From contig JAUHXH010000006.1 of the NCBI GenBank assembly GCA_030427085.1, positions 116,023 to 154,296 on the forward strand: a DNA stretch of 38,274 nt, written 5' to 3'. Position 1 is the stretch's first letter, and each line of letters begins with the position of its first letter. The DNA is from Gammaproteobacteria bacterium. GTDB lineage: Bacteria > Pseudomonadota > Gammaproteobacteria > Pseudomonadales > Halieaceae. Under the pieces are notes generated by a model. The model was not told where the DNA came from. It made no database searches and saw nothing but the letters and a program-made list of their open reading frames with translations. Position numbers and translations under genes: made by a program. Positions 10,257 through 19,458 of the stretch are shown piece by piece.

Positions 10257-12182
10257 TTACTTCTGGTCGTCCTTCACTTCCTCAAACTCGGCGTCTACCA
10301 CGTCGTCCGCGGCGTCGGCCTGAGCCTGTTCACCGGCATCACCGGCAGCCTGGGCCTGCTCGGCCTGCGCAGCGTACATCTTCTGCGCCACCGGGCTGGT
10401 AGCCTCGGTCAGCTTGGTAGATGCCGCTTCGATGGCGTCCTTGTCGCTGCCTTTCAGCGCTTCCTCAGCCTCAGAGATCGCTGCTTCAATCGCTGCCTTC
10501 TCGTCGTCAGAGGCGTGCTCGCCAGCTTCTTCGAGGGTCTTCTTCGCCGCGTGCACCAGGCCATCGCAGGTGTTGCGCACGGTGATCAGTTCCTCGAACT
10601 TCTTGTCCGCTTCGGCATTGGCCTCGGCGTCCGCCACCATCTTGTCGATCTCGTCGTCCGACAGACCGCTGGAGGCGGTGATGCGGATGGACTGCTCTTT
10701 ACCGGTGGCTTTGTCCTTGGCACCCACGTGCAGGATACCGTTGGCGTCCAGGTCGAAAGTTACCTCGATCTGGGGCATGCCGCGCGGCGCCGGCGGGATA
10801 TCGGCCAGGTCGAATCGACCCAGCGACTTGTTACCGGCCGCCTGTTTGCGCTCGCCCTGTACCACGTGAATGGTTACGGCGCTCTGGTTGTCTTCCGCGG
10901 TAGAGAAGATCTGCGATTTCTTGGTCGGAATCGTGGTGTTCTTCTCGATCAGCGGAGTGGCCACGCCACCCATGGTTTCGATACCCAGGGTCAGCGGGGT
11001 TACGTCCAGCAGCAGTACGTCTTTCACGTCGCCAGACAGCACCGCGCCCTGAATAGAGGCACCCATGGCTACGGCTTCGTCGGGGTTTACGTCCTTGCGC
11101 GGCTCTTTACCGAAGTAGTCGGCCACAATCTTCTGCACCATCGGCATGCGGGTTTGACCGCCCACCAGAATGACGTCGTCGATCTCGGAGGGAGACAGAT
11201 CGGCGTCTTTCAACGCCATCTTCACCGGCTCCATCGAGCGGGTTACCAGGTCTTCCACCAGGGATTCCAGCTTGGCGCGGGACAGCTTCACCACCAGGTG
11301 CTTCGGCCCGGAGGCGTCGGCAGTGATGTAAGGCAGGTTCACCTCGGTCTGCTGGGAGCTGGACAGCTCGATCTTGGCCTTTTCAGCGGCTTCTTTCAGG
11401 CGCTGCAGGGCCAGCGGATCGTTGTGCAGGTCGATGCCGCTTTCTTTCTTGAACTCAGCCGCCAGATACTCGATCAGGCGCAGGTCGAAGTCTTCACCAC
11501 CGAGGAAGGTGTCACCGTTGGTGGACAGCACTTCAAACTGGTGCTCGCCGTCCACTTCGGCAATCTCGATGATGGAGATGTCGAAGGTACCGCCACCCAG
11601 GTCGTAAACGGCCACAGTGTGGTCACCCTTGGCCTTGTCCATGCCGTAGGCCAGCGCTGCCGCGGTGGGCTCGTTGATGATGCGCTTCACTTCCAGACCA
11701 GCGATCTTGCCGGCGTCTTTGGTGGCCTGACGCTGTGAGTCGTTGAAGTAGGCAGGTACGGTGATCACCGCTTCGGTAACCGGCTCGCCCAGGTACTCCT
11801 CGGCAGTTTTCTTCATTTTGGCCAGCACTTGCGCAGACACCTGCGGAGGCGCCATTTTCTCGCCACGGGCTTCCACCCAGGCGTCGCCGTTGTCGGCCTT
11901 GATGATTTTGTAGGGCACCATGGAGATGTCCTTCTGCACCACGTCGTCCTCAAAACGGCGACCAATCAGGCGCTTCACCGCGAACAGGGTGTTCTGCGGG
12001 TTGGTGACAGCCTGGCGCTTGGCGCTCTGGCCAACCAGGATTTCGCCGTCGTCGGTGTAGCCAACGATGGAGGGCGTCGTGCGATCCCCTTCTGAGTTTT
12101 CGATTACCCGGGGCTTGTCACCATCCAGTACTGCAACGCAGGAATTGGTGGTTCCCAGGTCAATGCCGATAATCTTTCCCAT
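10257..12182 (-). CDS. dnaK: Chaperone protein DnaK (Hsp70)
   Basis: 641 residues from ATG 12182 ([15 protein letters not shown]), with AGAGGAG upstream. The actin-like ATPase domain shows phosphate loops [10 protein letters not shown] and [11 protein letters not shown], then the linker [13 protein letters not shown], the substrate-binding beta domain and an alpha lid ending in the acidic tail EEVKDDQK, all at the normal family length. It binds exposed hydrophobic segments under control of DnaJ and GrpE in the cytoplasm. A sigma-32-like promoter lies in the 143-bp gap to grpE. The 494-codon frame antisense to this gene is a codon-usage shadow. Confidence 0.99.
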   Translation of the reverse strand: MGKIIGIDLGTTNSCVAVLDGDKPRVIENSEGDRTTPSIVGYTDDGEILVGQSAKRQAVTNPQNTLFAVKRLIGRRFEDDVVQKDISMVPYKIIKADNGDAWVEARGEKMAPPQVSAQVLAKMKKTAEEYLGEPVTEAVITVPAYFNDSQRQATKDAGKIAGLEVKRIINEPTAAALAYGMDKAKGDHTVAVYDLGGGTFDISIIEIAEVDGEHQFEVLSTNGDTFLGGEDFDLRLIEYLAAEFKKESGIDLHNDPLALQRLKEAAEKAKIELSSSQQTEVNLPYITADASGPKHLVVKLSRAKLESLVEDLVTRSMEPVKMALKDADLSPSEIDDVILVGGQTRMPMVQKIVADYFGKEPRKDVNPDEAVAMGASIQGAVLSGDVKDVLLLDVTPLTLGIETMGGVATPLIEKNTTIPTKKSQIFSTAEDNQSAVTIHVVQGERKQAAGNKSLGRFDLADIPPAPRGMPQIEVTFDLDANGILHVGAKDKATGKEQSIRITASSGLSDDEIDKMVADAEANAEADKKFEELITVRNTCDGLVHAAKKTLEEAGEHASDDEKAAIEAAISEAEEALKGSDKDAIEAASTKLTEATSPVAQKMYAAQAEQAQAAGDAGEQAQADAADDVVDAEFEEVKDDQK

Positions 12183-12238
12183 TGTGTTTCTCCTCTTGCG
12201 AGCCACCTCTGGCAGCCCGTTGAATAGCGTTGATCTCT

Positions 12239-12266
12239 ATATTTGGCCAATTGCGACGGTTTAAAG
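12239..12266 (-). promoter_or_regulatory. Probable sigma-32 promoter of dnaK
   Basis: On the minus strand CTTTAAA (12266-12260), 13-nt spacer, CCAAATAT (12246-12239); the heat-shock consensus is CTTGAAA-N11-16-CCCCATNT. One mismatch in -35 and two in -10, about 55 nt before the dnaK start. Confidence 0.45.
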
Positions 12267-12325
12267 GGGTAAAGGCGTCTTTTTTTGCCTAATCCTGTCG
12301 TCTATTGCCTGATCCTGCGGTCAAC

Positions 12326-12913
12326 TCAGCCCTTGCTGACCATCACCATGGCGGGCCGAATCAGGCGGCCGTTCAGGGTGTAGCCCTTTTGCATCACGGT
12401 GAGCACGGTATTGGGCTCAACATCGGGGTTTTCCACCATGGTCATGGCCTGGTGAAGCTGCGGGTCGAAGGGCTCGCCCTCGGGGTTAACCGGCTCCACG
12501 TGGTACTTCTTCAGTACATCCAGGAAGCCTTTCAGGGTGAGCTCCACCCCCTCGGCCACAGCGCTGCTGCCGTCTTCGCCACTGGCGGACTCCAGGGCGC
12601 GCTCCAGGTTGTCCACCACCGAGAGTAATTCGCCAGCGAAGCGCTCCAGCGCGAACTTGCGAGCTTTTTCCACGTCTTGCTCGGCGCGGCGCTTGATGTT
12701 CTGGGCTTCCGCCGTCGCGCGCAGCGCGGTGTCCTGAGCAGCAGCTACCTGCTCTTCCAGGCCTGCGATGATGTCGTCGCGGGATTGTTCACCCTCATTG
12801 GCAGATGCATCCGCCTCCGGCGCGGACGCTTCAGTGTTTTCAGCGGTCTCAGCCGCTGTATCAAGCTCTGCCTCGGGGGCGGTTTCGTTTTGTTTCAGCT
12901 CTTCGTCAGCCAC
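12326..12913 (-). CDS. grpE: Nucleotide exchange factor GrpE
   Basis: 195 residues from GTG 12913 (reads ADEELKQNE after Met), with GGAG 8 nt upstream; the longer frame from 13003 crosses the sigma-32 promoter and is rejected. A long acidic, disordered N-terminus precedes the coiled coil ([20 protein letters not shown]) and the C-terminal beta domain with the family motif around [19 protein letters not shown]. It releases ADP from DnaK. It lies between hrcA and dnaK on the same strand, with its own strong heat-shock promoter. Confidence 0.96.
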   Translation of the reverse strand: MADEELKQNETAPEAELDTAAETAENTEASAPEADASANEGEQSRDDIIAGLEEQVAAAQDTALRATAEAQNIKRRAEQDVEKARKFALERFAGELLSVVDNLERALESASGEDGSSAVAEGVELTLKGFLDVLKKYHVEPVNPEGEPFDPQLHQAMTMVENPDVEPNTVLTVMQKGYTLNGRLIRPAMVMVSKG

Positions 12914-12979
12914 GCGTGTGCTCCGTTCGGTGATTGGCGTTGATAATCGGGGGCCGCCCCCCGCTTCAGGGACAAGGGA

Positions 12980-13008
12980 ATATGGGGCCGACCGGCCCGG
13001 CATTCAAG
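12980..13008 (-). promoter_or_regulatory. Sigma-32 heat-shock promoter of grpE
   Basis: Minus strand CTTGAAT (13008-13002), 14-nt spacer, CCCCATAT (12987-12980): six of seven -35 bases and a full match to CCCCATNT. It lies 67 nt before the grpE GTG and directly after the hrcA stop region. Confidence 0.85.
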
Positions 13009-13044
13009 GCTGGAGAGGGAGAAAATCCGGAAAAAGTGAGGGGT

Positions 13045-14079
13045 TTATTTGGCCAGTGCCGAGCCCAGCATCCTGGCAGTGATATCGACGATGGGAATAA
13101 CCCGCTCGTAGGCCATGCGGGTGGGCCCGATCACCCCCAGCACGCCCACTGGCGTGCTGCCGCCACCATAAGGTGCCGTTATGACACTGTAGTCGCCGAA
13201 GACCTCGTAACCCGCCTCCTCGCCGATGAAAATCTGGATGCCATCAGCGCGGGAGCAGCGCTCCAACAGATGAAGTAAGTCGCGTTTGCGCTCAAAGGCC
13301 TCGAACAGGCCGCGCAGCTTATCCAGCTCATCCGGCGAAGCGCTGCCCAATAGCTGGGTCTGGCCCGCCAGCAGGTAATCTTCGCCCGGCTCCTCTTCGT
13401 CCAGCGCCTGACTGGCAAGGTCCATCACCGCCTGCATGTAGTCATCGATTCGGCTGCGCGCCTCGGCCATCTCCTGCACCACCCCCTCGCGCACCCGATC
13501 CAGGGGCTGGCCGGCGAAGCGCTGATTGAGCAGTTCCGCTGCCTGGCGTAATTCACTGTCGGAATACACTCGCTGGGTGTGGATGATGCGGTTTTGCACC
13601 TCCCGCTCATTGACCACCAGAATGGCCAACACCCGGTTGTCGGACAGGGGCAAAAACTCCACCTGCCGCAGAGGTTTGGGGGCCTGCCGGGGCACGGTAA
13701 CCACCCCGGCTTGAGCGGTAATGGTGGACAACAGTGAGCCCGCGGTTTGCACCAATTCGGTGGCACTGCGGTCCGGGTTTAATTCCGTGCGCAGGGTGGC
13801 GATGGCGTCGGCGTCGATGGGCTGGGTTTGCAGCAGGGAATCCACAAACAGGCGATAGCCCGCTGCCGTTGGCACGCGGCCGGCAGAAGTATGGGGGGAA
13901 ATCAGGTAGCCGCGATCTTCCAGATCGGACATCACGTTGCGCACGGTGGCGGCACTCACCGGTAGTCCGGCCTCTTCCATCAAGGTCCGCGACCCCACCG
14001 GCTGGCCATCGCGAATGTGGCGCTCCACCAGGGTCTTCAGCAAAACCTGGGCGCGCTCGGAAATAGCGTTACTACTCAT
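13045..14079 (-). CDS. hrcA: Heat-inducible transcription repressor HrcA
   Basis: 344 residues from ATG 14079 (MSSNAISERAQVLLKTLV), the family length. The N-terminal winged helix contains GQPVGSRTL and the recognition region LPVSAATVRNVMSDLEDRGYL, followed by TSAGRVPT and a GAF-like dimer domain, ending ERVIPIVDITARMLG. HrcA binds CIRCE (TTAGCACTC-N9-GAGTGCTAA) and needs GroEL for activity. I see no CIRCE before hrcA, grpE or dnaK, so its targets are probably elsewhere (groESL is usual). It is uncommon in enteric bacteria but present in several other gammaproteobacterial lineages. Divergent from recN across a 136-bp gap. Confidence 0.96.
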   Translation of the reverse strand: MSSNAISERAQVLLKTLVERHIRDGQPVGSRTLMEEAGLPVSAATVRNVMSDLEDRGYLISPHTSAGRVPTAAGYRLFVDSLLQTQPIDADAIATLRTELNPDRSATELVQTAGSLLSTITAQAGVVTVPRQAPKPLRQVEFLPLSDNRVLAILVVNEREVQNRIIHTQRVYSDSELRQAAELLNQRFAGQPLDRVREGVVQEMAEARSRIDDYMQAVMDLASQALDEEEPGEDYLLAGQTQLLGSASPDELDKLRGLFEAFERKRDLLHLLERCSRADGIQIFIGEEAGYEVFGDYSVITAPYGGGSTPVGVLGVIGPTRMAYERVIPIVDITARMLGSALAK

Positions 14080-14215
14080 AGATCTACCACTGCCTCCCTG
14101 TTCTCGATTTGTATCACAGGGGCCGAAGATCGCAAAACCGCAAAGGACCAAATTCGGCGTTTATGCGAACCGGCTTCTGGGTTATAAAGAGGCCACACTT
14201 CCGGGGCGGCCGCAC

Positions 14216-15871
14216 ATGCTCAGCCATATCAGCATTCGCAACTACACCATCGTTTCCGAACTCGACATGGACTTCCACACCGGCATGACCGTGGTCACCG
14301 GCGAAACCGGCGCCGGCAAGTCCATCATGCTGGACGCACTGGGGCTGTGCCTGGGCGATCGGGCAGACCCAAAAACGGTACGCAACGGCTGCGAACGGGC
14401 GGAAATCAGCGCGATGTTCGATATTACAGAGCTCCCCGCCGTGCAGCGCTGGCTCAAGGCGCACGACCTGGACAGCGAGGACTGCATTCTGCGCCGCGTG
14501 GTCACCGCCGAGGGCCGCAGTCGTGCCTACATCAACGGTAGCCCCTCCACTCTCGCTGACTGCGCCGAACTGGGCGAGTTACTGATCGACATTCACAGCC
14601 AGCACGCGCACCAGTCTTTGCTGCGTCGTGAGGTGCAGCGCGGATTGCTGGATGAGTTTGGCGGGCTGGCAACCCTGGCCCGCAAGGTGGAGGACCTGGC
14701 TTCGAACTGGCTGCGCAGCCAGCGGGAACTCACCTTGTTAACCGAGGCCCGCGACGAACATTCGGCACGCGCCCAATTGCTGGCCTACCAGGTTGAGGAA
14801 CTGGACGCCCTGCAAATGGGAGATGCCGAGCTGGAGGAGTTGGAAGCCGAGCAGCGTCAACTGGAAAACGCCGAACAGATTCTCAGCAGCTGCCACGACA
14901 GCCTCGACCTGTGCGAAAGCCAGGAAGAGGGCCTGCGCCGCAGCCTGCAACTAATGAACGCCACGCTGCACCCCGGCAAGCGTGGCGATGATATCCGCGA
15001 GCTACTGGACAGCGCTGCCATCCAGGTCAGCGAAGCCCGCGCGGAAATCCAGCACCACCTGGACAGTATCGAACTGGATCCGCAGCGACTCGACGACGTT
15101 CAGCGACGCCTCGAGGCCATCTACGACGTGGCGCGCAAGCATCGGGTGAACCCCGAGTCCGTACCCACCCTGCACGCGAAGTTGCGCGAAGAGCTGGACA
15201 GCCTCTCCGGTGGTGACATCAAACTGGAAGAGCTGGCGGCGCAGGTAGAGACTCTGCGCAAGGACTACGACACCAACGCTGCCACCCTGTCCAGCGGCCG
15301 CGCCAAAGCGGCGCGCAAACTGGAAAAACAGTGCGGCGCACGCCTGGCTGAGCTGGCCATGGCGCAGTGCAAATTTCAGGCGAGTTTGGCCCGGCGCGAC
15401 TCGACAGATCCCCACCCTCACGGGGCGGAAGAGGTAGAGTTCCTCGTTAGCACCAATCCCGGTTCAGCGCCCGGTCCGCTGGGGCGCATCGCGTCTGGAG
15501 GTGAGTTGAGCCGCATCAGCCTCGCGGTTCAGGTGGTCACCGCCAGCGCCCGCACCATTCCCTCCATGGTGTTCGACGAGGTGGATGTAGGCGTGGGGGG
15601 TGCGGTAGCGGAAGTGGTTGGTACTTTGCTCCGCGACCTCGGCAAGAAGGCACAAGTGCTGTGTGTGACGCACCTGCCCCAGGTCGCCTCACAGGGGCAT
15701 CAGCACTTGCAGGTGAGCAAAAGCAGCAGCAAGGATTCCGTTACCACGCAATTGAGGGCACTGACGGAGGAAGAGCGCATTGCAGAACTGGCGAGGATGC
15801 TGGGGGGCCGCAAGGTCACTGACCAATCGCTGGCCCACGCGAAGGAAATGCTGGAAAACGCGGCGAGCTAA
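14216..15871 (+). CDS. recN: DNA repair ATPase RecN
   Basis: 551 residues from ATG 14216 (MLSHISIRNYTIV); upstream in-frame codons run back into hrcA antisense and are not real. SMC-like layout: Walker A GETGAGKS (29-36), a long coiled-coil middle (ELEELEAEQRQLENAEQIL), then signature SGGELSR and Walker B VFDEVDVGVGG near the C-terminus. RecN acts early in double-strand-break repair, holding DNA ends together. No clear LexA box (CTGT-N8-ACAG) lies upstream. The 3' end converges with fur through a terminator hairpin. Confidence 0.97.
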   Translation: MLSHISIRNYTIVSELDMDFHTGMTVVTGETGAGKSIMLDALGLCLGDRADPKTVRNGCERAEISAMFDITELPAVQRWLKAHDLDSEDCILRRVVTAEGRSRAYINGSPSTLADCAELGELLIDIHSQHAHQSLLRREVQRGLLDEFGGLATLARKVEDLASNWLRSQRELTLLTEARDEHSARAQLLAYQVEELDALQMGDAELEELEAEQRQLENAEQILSSCHDSLDLCESQEEGLRRSLQLMNATLHPGKRGDDIRELLDSAAIQVSEARAEIQHHLDSIELDPQRLDDVQRRLEAIYDVARKHRVNPESVPTLHAKLREELDSLSGGDIKLEELAAQVETLRKDYDTNAATLSSGRAKAARKLEKQCGARLAELAMAQCKFQASLARRDSTDPHPHGAEEVEFLVSTNPGSAPGPLGRIASGGELSRISLAVQVVTASARTIPSMVFDEVDVGVGGAVAEVVGTLLRDLGKKAQVLCVTHLPQVASQGHQHLQVSKSSSKDSVTTQLRALTEEERIAELARMLGGRKVTDQSLAHAKEMLENAAS

Positions 15872-15897
15872 ACCGCGCGGCATTCAGCTCTTTTTCT
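15865..15897 (+). terminator. recN intrinsic terminator
   Basis: GAGCT (15865-15869) pairs with AGCTC (15886-15890), enclosing a CCGCGCGG palindrome and followed by TTTTTCTT. It overlaps the last recN codons and the last fur codons. Confidence 0.65.
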
Positions 15898-16300
15898 TGC
15901 GGACGTACAGCACCAGCGAGTGATCCACCAGCTCGTAGCCGGCTTCTTCGGCGATCTCGTGCTGACGACGCTCGATCAACGGGTCGGTAAACTCCAGTAC
16001 CTCACCGTCGTCCAGGTCCACCATATGATCGTGGTGATCGCCCTTGGCCAGCTCAAATACGGAATGGCCACCCTCGAAATGGTGGCGCACCACCAGCCCG
16101 GCGGTTTCGAACTGGGTCAGCACCCGGTACACCGTGGCCAGGCCCACATCTTCTCCAGCCGCGAGCAGTGCCTTGTACACGTCTTCAGCAGACATGTGCT
16201 GGCTGGTGCCGTCCGTGCTTTCCAGAATCTGTAGGATTTTTACCCGCGGCAAAGTGACCTTGAGGCCAACTTTTCGCAGTTCCTGGTTTTCTTCAGCCAT
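15884..16300 (-). CDS. fur: Ferric uptake regulator Fur
   Basis: 138 residues. Winged helix with DVGLATVYRVLTQFETAGLV (51-70), metal-site histidines in FEGGHSVFEL and HHDHM (89-93), ending LVDHSLVLYVRKKKS. Fur with Fe2+ represses iron-uptake genes. The structural-zinc cysteines of E. coli Fur (HHDHLICLDCG) are both Asp here (DLDDG, residues 95 and 98); other gammaproteobacterial Fur proteins also lose one or both. Divergent from bamE across 75 bp, a conserved arrangement. Confidence 0.96.
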   Translation of the reverse strand: MAEENQELRKVGLKVTLPRVKILQILESTDGTSQHMSAEDVYKALLAAGEDVGLATVYRVLTQFETAGLVVRHHFEGGHSVFELAKGDHHDHMVDLDDGEVLEFTDPLIERRQHEIAEEAGYELVDHSLVLYVRKKKS

Positions 16301-16375
16301 CGTGTATGGGGGTTCTCTGTGTGAAGGACAAGCGGTATGATGCCACCCCTGTTCTGCAAGTGGAAGTTTAACCGG

Positions 16376-16717
16376 ATGCGAATCCTTATATTAACCGCCA
16401 GCCTACTCTGTCTCAGCGCCTGCGGCGCCGTGGGTTTCCCGGGCGTGTACCGCATCAATGTGGAACAGGGCAACATCGTCACCCAGGAGATGGTCGATCA
16501 GCTCAAACCCGGCATGAACCGGCGCCAGGTGCGCTACATCCTCGGTACACCGCTGGTGGAAGACAGCTTCAACCAGGACCGCTGGGACTACACCTACGTG
16601 GTGCGCAATGGCAAGGACATCATCAACGAGAACCGCCTGACGGTGTATTTTGAAGGCGACACCCTGAGCCACTTCACCGGCAATATCGTTCCGTCTGCCG
16701 GCAGCGAAGAGAGCTAG
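16376..16717 (+). CDS. bamE: Outer-membrane assembly lipoprotein BamE
   Basis: 113 residues from ATG 16376 (MRILILTASLLCLSAC); a longer frame from 16337 would spoil the signal peptide. Lipoprotein signal with lipobox LSAC-G, then the SmpA/OmlA fold: GVYRINVEQGNIVTQEMV, LKPGMNRRQVRYILGTPL and DRWDYTYVVRNG. It stabilises BamD-BamA in the complex that inserts beta-barrels. The stop overlaps the convergent rnfH stop by 4 nt, so mRNA 3' ends must overlap. Confidence 0.96.
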   Translation: MRILILTASLLCLSACGAVGFPGVYRINVEQGNIVTQEMVDQLKPGMNRRQVRYILGTPLVEDSFNQDRWDYTYVVRNGKDIINENRLTVYFEGDTLSHFTGNIVPSAGSEES

Positions 16718-17016
16718 TCGCGACTTTCCCGCGCCTTTGCGGCGCGCGCCTTACGCACTTCTTTCGGGTCGGCGATCAGCGGACGATAAATTTCCACACG
16801 GTCACCCTCCCGCAGCACCTGCCCGGCGGTTACCGCCTTGCCAAAAATACCCAGCTTGGCGCTGCCCAGGTCCAGCCCCTCAAACTGCCGGTCGATACCA
16901 GACAAAGCCGTAGCCTCCGCTGCGGTAGTCCCTTCAGCGACATCAATGGCAACAATGGCCTGTTTTTGCGGCAGGGCGTAAGCCACTTCTACGCGGATAG
17001 TTTTTGCATCGCTCAT
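16714..17016 (-). CDS. rnfH: RnfH/PasI family ubiquitin-like protein
   Basis: 100 residues, beta-grasp family UPF0125 (RnfH; PasI in some E. coli). Characteristic segments are VEVAYALPQKQAIVAIDV, LGIFGKAV and LREGDRVEIYRPL.ADPKE, with a basic tail. Exact biochemical role is uncertain; with RatA it was proposed as an antitoxin in pathogenic E. coli but this is disputed. The start overlaps the ratA stop by 4 nt, the usual ratA-rnfH order. Confidence 0.92.
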   Translation of the reverse strand: MSDAKTIRVEVAYALPQKQAIVAIDVAEGTTAAEATALSGIDRQFEGLDLGSAKLGIFGKAVTAGQVLREGDRVEIYRPLIADPKEVRKARAAKARESRD

Positions 17017-17453
17017 GCTGTGCGTCCGTAGACCTGATGGGCGCGTTTGCCCAGGGAATCCACCAGGTTGGTGGTAACGGCGTCAAACAAACGTCCGGCC
17101 GCCGCGCCCAATACCGAGTTGTTGAGTTTAAAATCCAGATTGAGGCTGACCTTGCAGGCCTGCTCTCCCAGCGCCAGAAATTCCCAGCGACCGCGAAAAT
17201 GCTGAAATGGCCCTTCCAGCAATTCCAGCTCAATGGCTTCGCTGCCAACCATGGTGTTGCGGGTACTAAAGCTGTGCGCCAAACCCGCGCGAGACAGGTC
17301 GAGCCGCGCTTCCATTACTTCGGAGTCCCGGCGCAGCACCTGCGCACCCACACAGCCGTCCATAAACTGGGGATAAGACTCCACATCGTTCACCAGGTCG
17401 AACACCCGGCGCGCGGCGTAAGGTAACAGTGCGCTGCGTTGAATGGTGGGCAT
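17013..17453 (-). CDS. ratA: RatA/PasT START-domain protein (COQ10-like)
   Basis: 146 residues of the polyketide-cyclase/START family, beginning MPTIQRSALLPYAARRVFDLVNDVESYPQF, the typical RatA/COQ10 opening. In E. coli it was described as an inhibitor of 70S assembly; orthologues in eukaryotes bind coenzyme Q, and a respiratory role is favoured by later work. It sits next to smpB in many gammaproteobacteria, here separated by the transporter gene. The start lies 4 nt from the transporter stop, so it may be co-transcribed with it. Confidence 0.92.
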   Translation of the reverse strand: MPTIQRSALLPYAARRVFDLVNDVESYPQFMDGCVGAQVLRRDSEVMEARLDLSRAGLAHSFSTRNTMVGSEAIELELLEGPFQHFRGRWEFLALGEQACKVSLNLDFKLNNSVLGAAAGRLFDAVTTNLVDSLGKRAHQVYGRTA

Positions 17454-17457
17454 AGGG

Positions 17458-18819
17458 TCAGGCGGTCATTCCCGCGATAAGGATCCAGATAATACCGGCC
17501 GGAGCCAGCGTTCGAACGGCCAGCAACCACACACTGAAAAACAGCGCGGACTCGCGATACAACTCACTGCGCAGGATATCCCGCGGCAGCAGCCAGCCGA
17601 CCAGTATCACGGTGAGCAATGATACCAGAGGAATTAACACATCGGCGGAGACCCACTCCAGCAGAGCGAGGAAATTGTCGACGCCGAACCAGGGCTCCTG
17701 CGACCAGACACTGAAGGACAAAATGACCCCGAAACCCAGCAACCATAGCGCGAGCCCCGCCGCCACTACCGCGAATGGCCGAGGCAACCGTGTATGCCGG
17801 GCCAGCACGCCCAACACGGGCTCCAGCAACGCCACCACCGACCCCGCCGCCACGATCACCAGCAAACTGAAGAAAAGGGTGCCGGCCAGTTCACCTTCCG
17901 GCAGGTTACCGAACACGTAGGGCAGGCCAATAAACAGCAAGCCCGGCCCGGATGTAGGTTGCAGGTTATTAGCAAACAACAGTGGGTAAATAACCAGGCC
18001 TGCCGTCAACCCCACCAACACATCAAAGGTGGCCACGGCCAGTACCGAGCGCCCGATGGGCACCCGATCCGGTGCGTACGCGCCGAACGCTACGCCCACG
18101 CCCAGCCCCACCCCGATGGTGTAAAAGGCCTGGGTCAGCGCTGTAGGCACCACATGCCAGCCGAAGTCCGCCCACTGCACCGAAAACAGGAAGTCCCGCG
18201 CCGCAACAAGATCTCCCTGCCGCAGGGAATACTCCACCAACACACCCAGCAAGGTTATGGTGGCCGGCACCACCAGCCAGAAGAACAGTCCCACCCCGCG
18301 ATGCAGGCCCAACAAAGAAATGATCAGCACTGCCAGCAAAAACAGACCGTGGAAGTGGGCCTGATCGGCCGGATTGTCCAGAAACTCGCCAAAGCTCTCA
18401 GCCACATTCAGCACCGAGGCACCGGCAAACAACCCGTCATTGAGCTTTTCGATGTAGGCCAGGCCCCACCCGGCGATCACACAGTAATAAACCAGCACCG
18501 CCACCGCACTCAGCGGCAGCAAGACCCCCAGCCAGCGTAAAAACCGCGGTAGCCGTGCATCTCGACAGGCGGTGGCGAAGGCTTCCAACACACTGCCCCG
18601 GCCGTGACTGCCCATGGCTACTTCCGCCACCAACACGGGCACCACTATCAGGTAGAGACAGCCCAGATAGGTAAGCAGGAAAGGGGCGCCCCCATTGGTG
18701 CCCACGAGATAGGAAAAGCGCCACAGGTTGCCCAGCCCGACTGCCGCAGCGGCCAGCGCAAAAACGAAGGTGGAGCGTGATTGCCACACGCCGAAGGGTC
18801 TGGATTGTGTTGTGGTCAA
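17458..18819 (-). CDS. Sodium-dependent transporter, NSS/SLC6 family
   Basis: 453 residues with about 11-12 membrane helices. The N-terminus SRSTFVFALAAAAVGLGNLWRFSYLVGTNGG is the NSS signature (TM1 unwound region with the Na+ and substrate sites). It should be an inner-membrane Na+ symporter for amino acids or similar amines; substrate not predictable. The start is taken as TTG 18819 because no ATG precedes the signature; a GTG 30 nt further in is possible. It is inserted between ratA and smpB, which are often neighbours. Divergent from smpB. Confidence 0.88.
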   Translation of the reverse strand: MTTTQSRPFGVWQSRSTFVFALAAAAVGLGNLWRFSYLVGTNGGAPFLLTYLGCLYLIVVPVLVAEVAMGSHGRGSVLEAFATACRDARLPRFLRWLGVLLPLSAVAVLVYYCVIAGWGLAYIEKLNDGLFAGASVLNVAESFGEFLDNPADQAHFHGLFLLAVLIISLLGLHRGVGLFFWLVVPATITLLGVLVEYSLRQGDLVAARDFLFSVQWADFGWHVVPTALTQAFYTIGVGLGVGVAFGAYAPDRVPIGRSVLAVATFDVLVGLTAGLVIYPLLFANNLQPTSGPGLLFIGLPYVFGNLPEGELAGTLFFSLLVIVAAGSVVALLEPVLGVLARHTRLPRPFAVVAAGLALWLLGFGVILSFSVWSQEPWFGVDNFLALLEWVSADVLIPLVSLLTVILVGWLLPRDILRSELYRESALFFSVWLLAVRTLAPAGIIWILIAGMTA

Positions 18820-18959
18820 GGAATACGGAGCCGAGCCAGTTTTATTTGCCTAGAGTGCACCAGAGCAGCGCGGGATTAAAGAGGCGTGTTACCAATATCC
18901 CTCAGGCCGGAATCGGTCGTAATCCCTCCAATTCCGCTGTTGCTCCCCCGGCGCATCCG

Positions 18960-18965
18960 TATAAT
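18960..18965 (+). promoter_or_regulatory. -10 box TATAAT of smpB, 7 nt before the start codon
   Basis: A perfect TATAAT with only GCGCGCC between it and the smpB ATG. Transcription from it would begin at or next to the A of the start codon, giving a leaderless mRNA. The -35 region (TGTTGC, ~16 nt upstream) is weak. Confidence 0.55.
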
Positions 18966-18972
18966 GCGCGCC

Positions 18973-19458
18973 ATGAGCAAAAAGAAAGGCAATCAACCGG
19001 ACAATTCCATTGCCCGGAACAAACGCGCAAAGTTCGATTTCCATCTCGACGAACGATTTGAGGCTGGCATCGAATTGCGAGGCTGGGAAGTTAAAAGCCT
19101 GCGCATGGGCAAGGTGCAGATCAGCGACTCGTACGTTCTGATGAAGAACGGGGAGGCCTTCCTGCTGGGCGCGGTAATCAACCCGCTGGAAACCGCCTCC
19201 ACCCATTTCGTCACCGAACCTGACCGCACCCGACGCCTGCTGCTGCACAAGCGGGAACTGGCCAAGATTCTCGCCGCCACCAGCCAGAAAGGCATGGCCT
19301 GTGTATGCACGCGACTGTACTGGAAGGGGCATCTGGTGAAAGCGGATATCGCCCTGGGTCGCGGCAAGCAGAGTCACGACAAGCGCGACACGGTGAAAGA
19401 CCGCGAGTGGGGCATTGAAAAACAGCGCATCATGCGCCACAGCAGCCGGGATTCATAA
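18973..19458 (+). CDS. smpB: SsrA-binding protein SmpB
   Basis: 161 residues from ATG 18973 (MSKKKGNQ); the longer frame from 18886 would run through the promoter. SmpB hallmarks: NKRAKFDFHLDERFEAGIELRGWEVKSLR, LLLHKRELAKI and the basic C-terminal tail KRDTVKDREWGIEKQRIMR that enters the mRNA channel. It binds the tRNA-like part of tmRNA and carries it to stalled ribosomes. The tmRNA gene is 2.2 kb downstream. No Shine-Dalgarno is visible, in keeping with the -10 box lying 7 nt before the ATG. Confidence 0.97.
   Translation: MSKKKGNQPDNSIARNKRAKFDFHLDERFEAGIELRGWEVKSLRMGKVQISDSYVLMKNGEAFLLGAVINPLETASTHFVTEPDRTRRLLLHKRELAKILAATSQKGMACVCTRLYWKGHLVKADIALGRGKQSHDKRDTVKDREWGIEKQRIMRHSSRDS

Noticed and set aside
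10254-11738. 494-codon plus-strand ORF opposite dnaK
   Set aside because: Antisense shadow from the GC-rich codons of dnaK; no domain of its own, and long frames opposite dnaK are a known artefact.
14080-14215. LexA/SOS box before recN
   Set aside because: No CTGT-N8-ACAG found; recN is often SOS-controlled but the sequence does not show it.
12183-14215. CIRCE elements in the heat-shock cluster
   Set aside because: Searched the hrcA, grpE and dnaK upstream regions for TTAGCACTC/GAGTGCTAA halves; none seen.
17794-18540. 248-codon plus ORF opposite the NSS transporter
   Set aside because: Gln/His-rich shadow of a membrane protein gene read in antisense.
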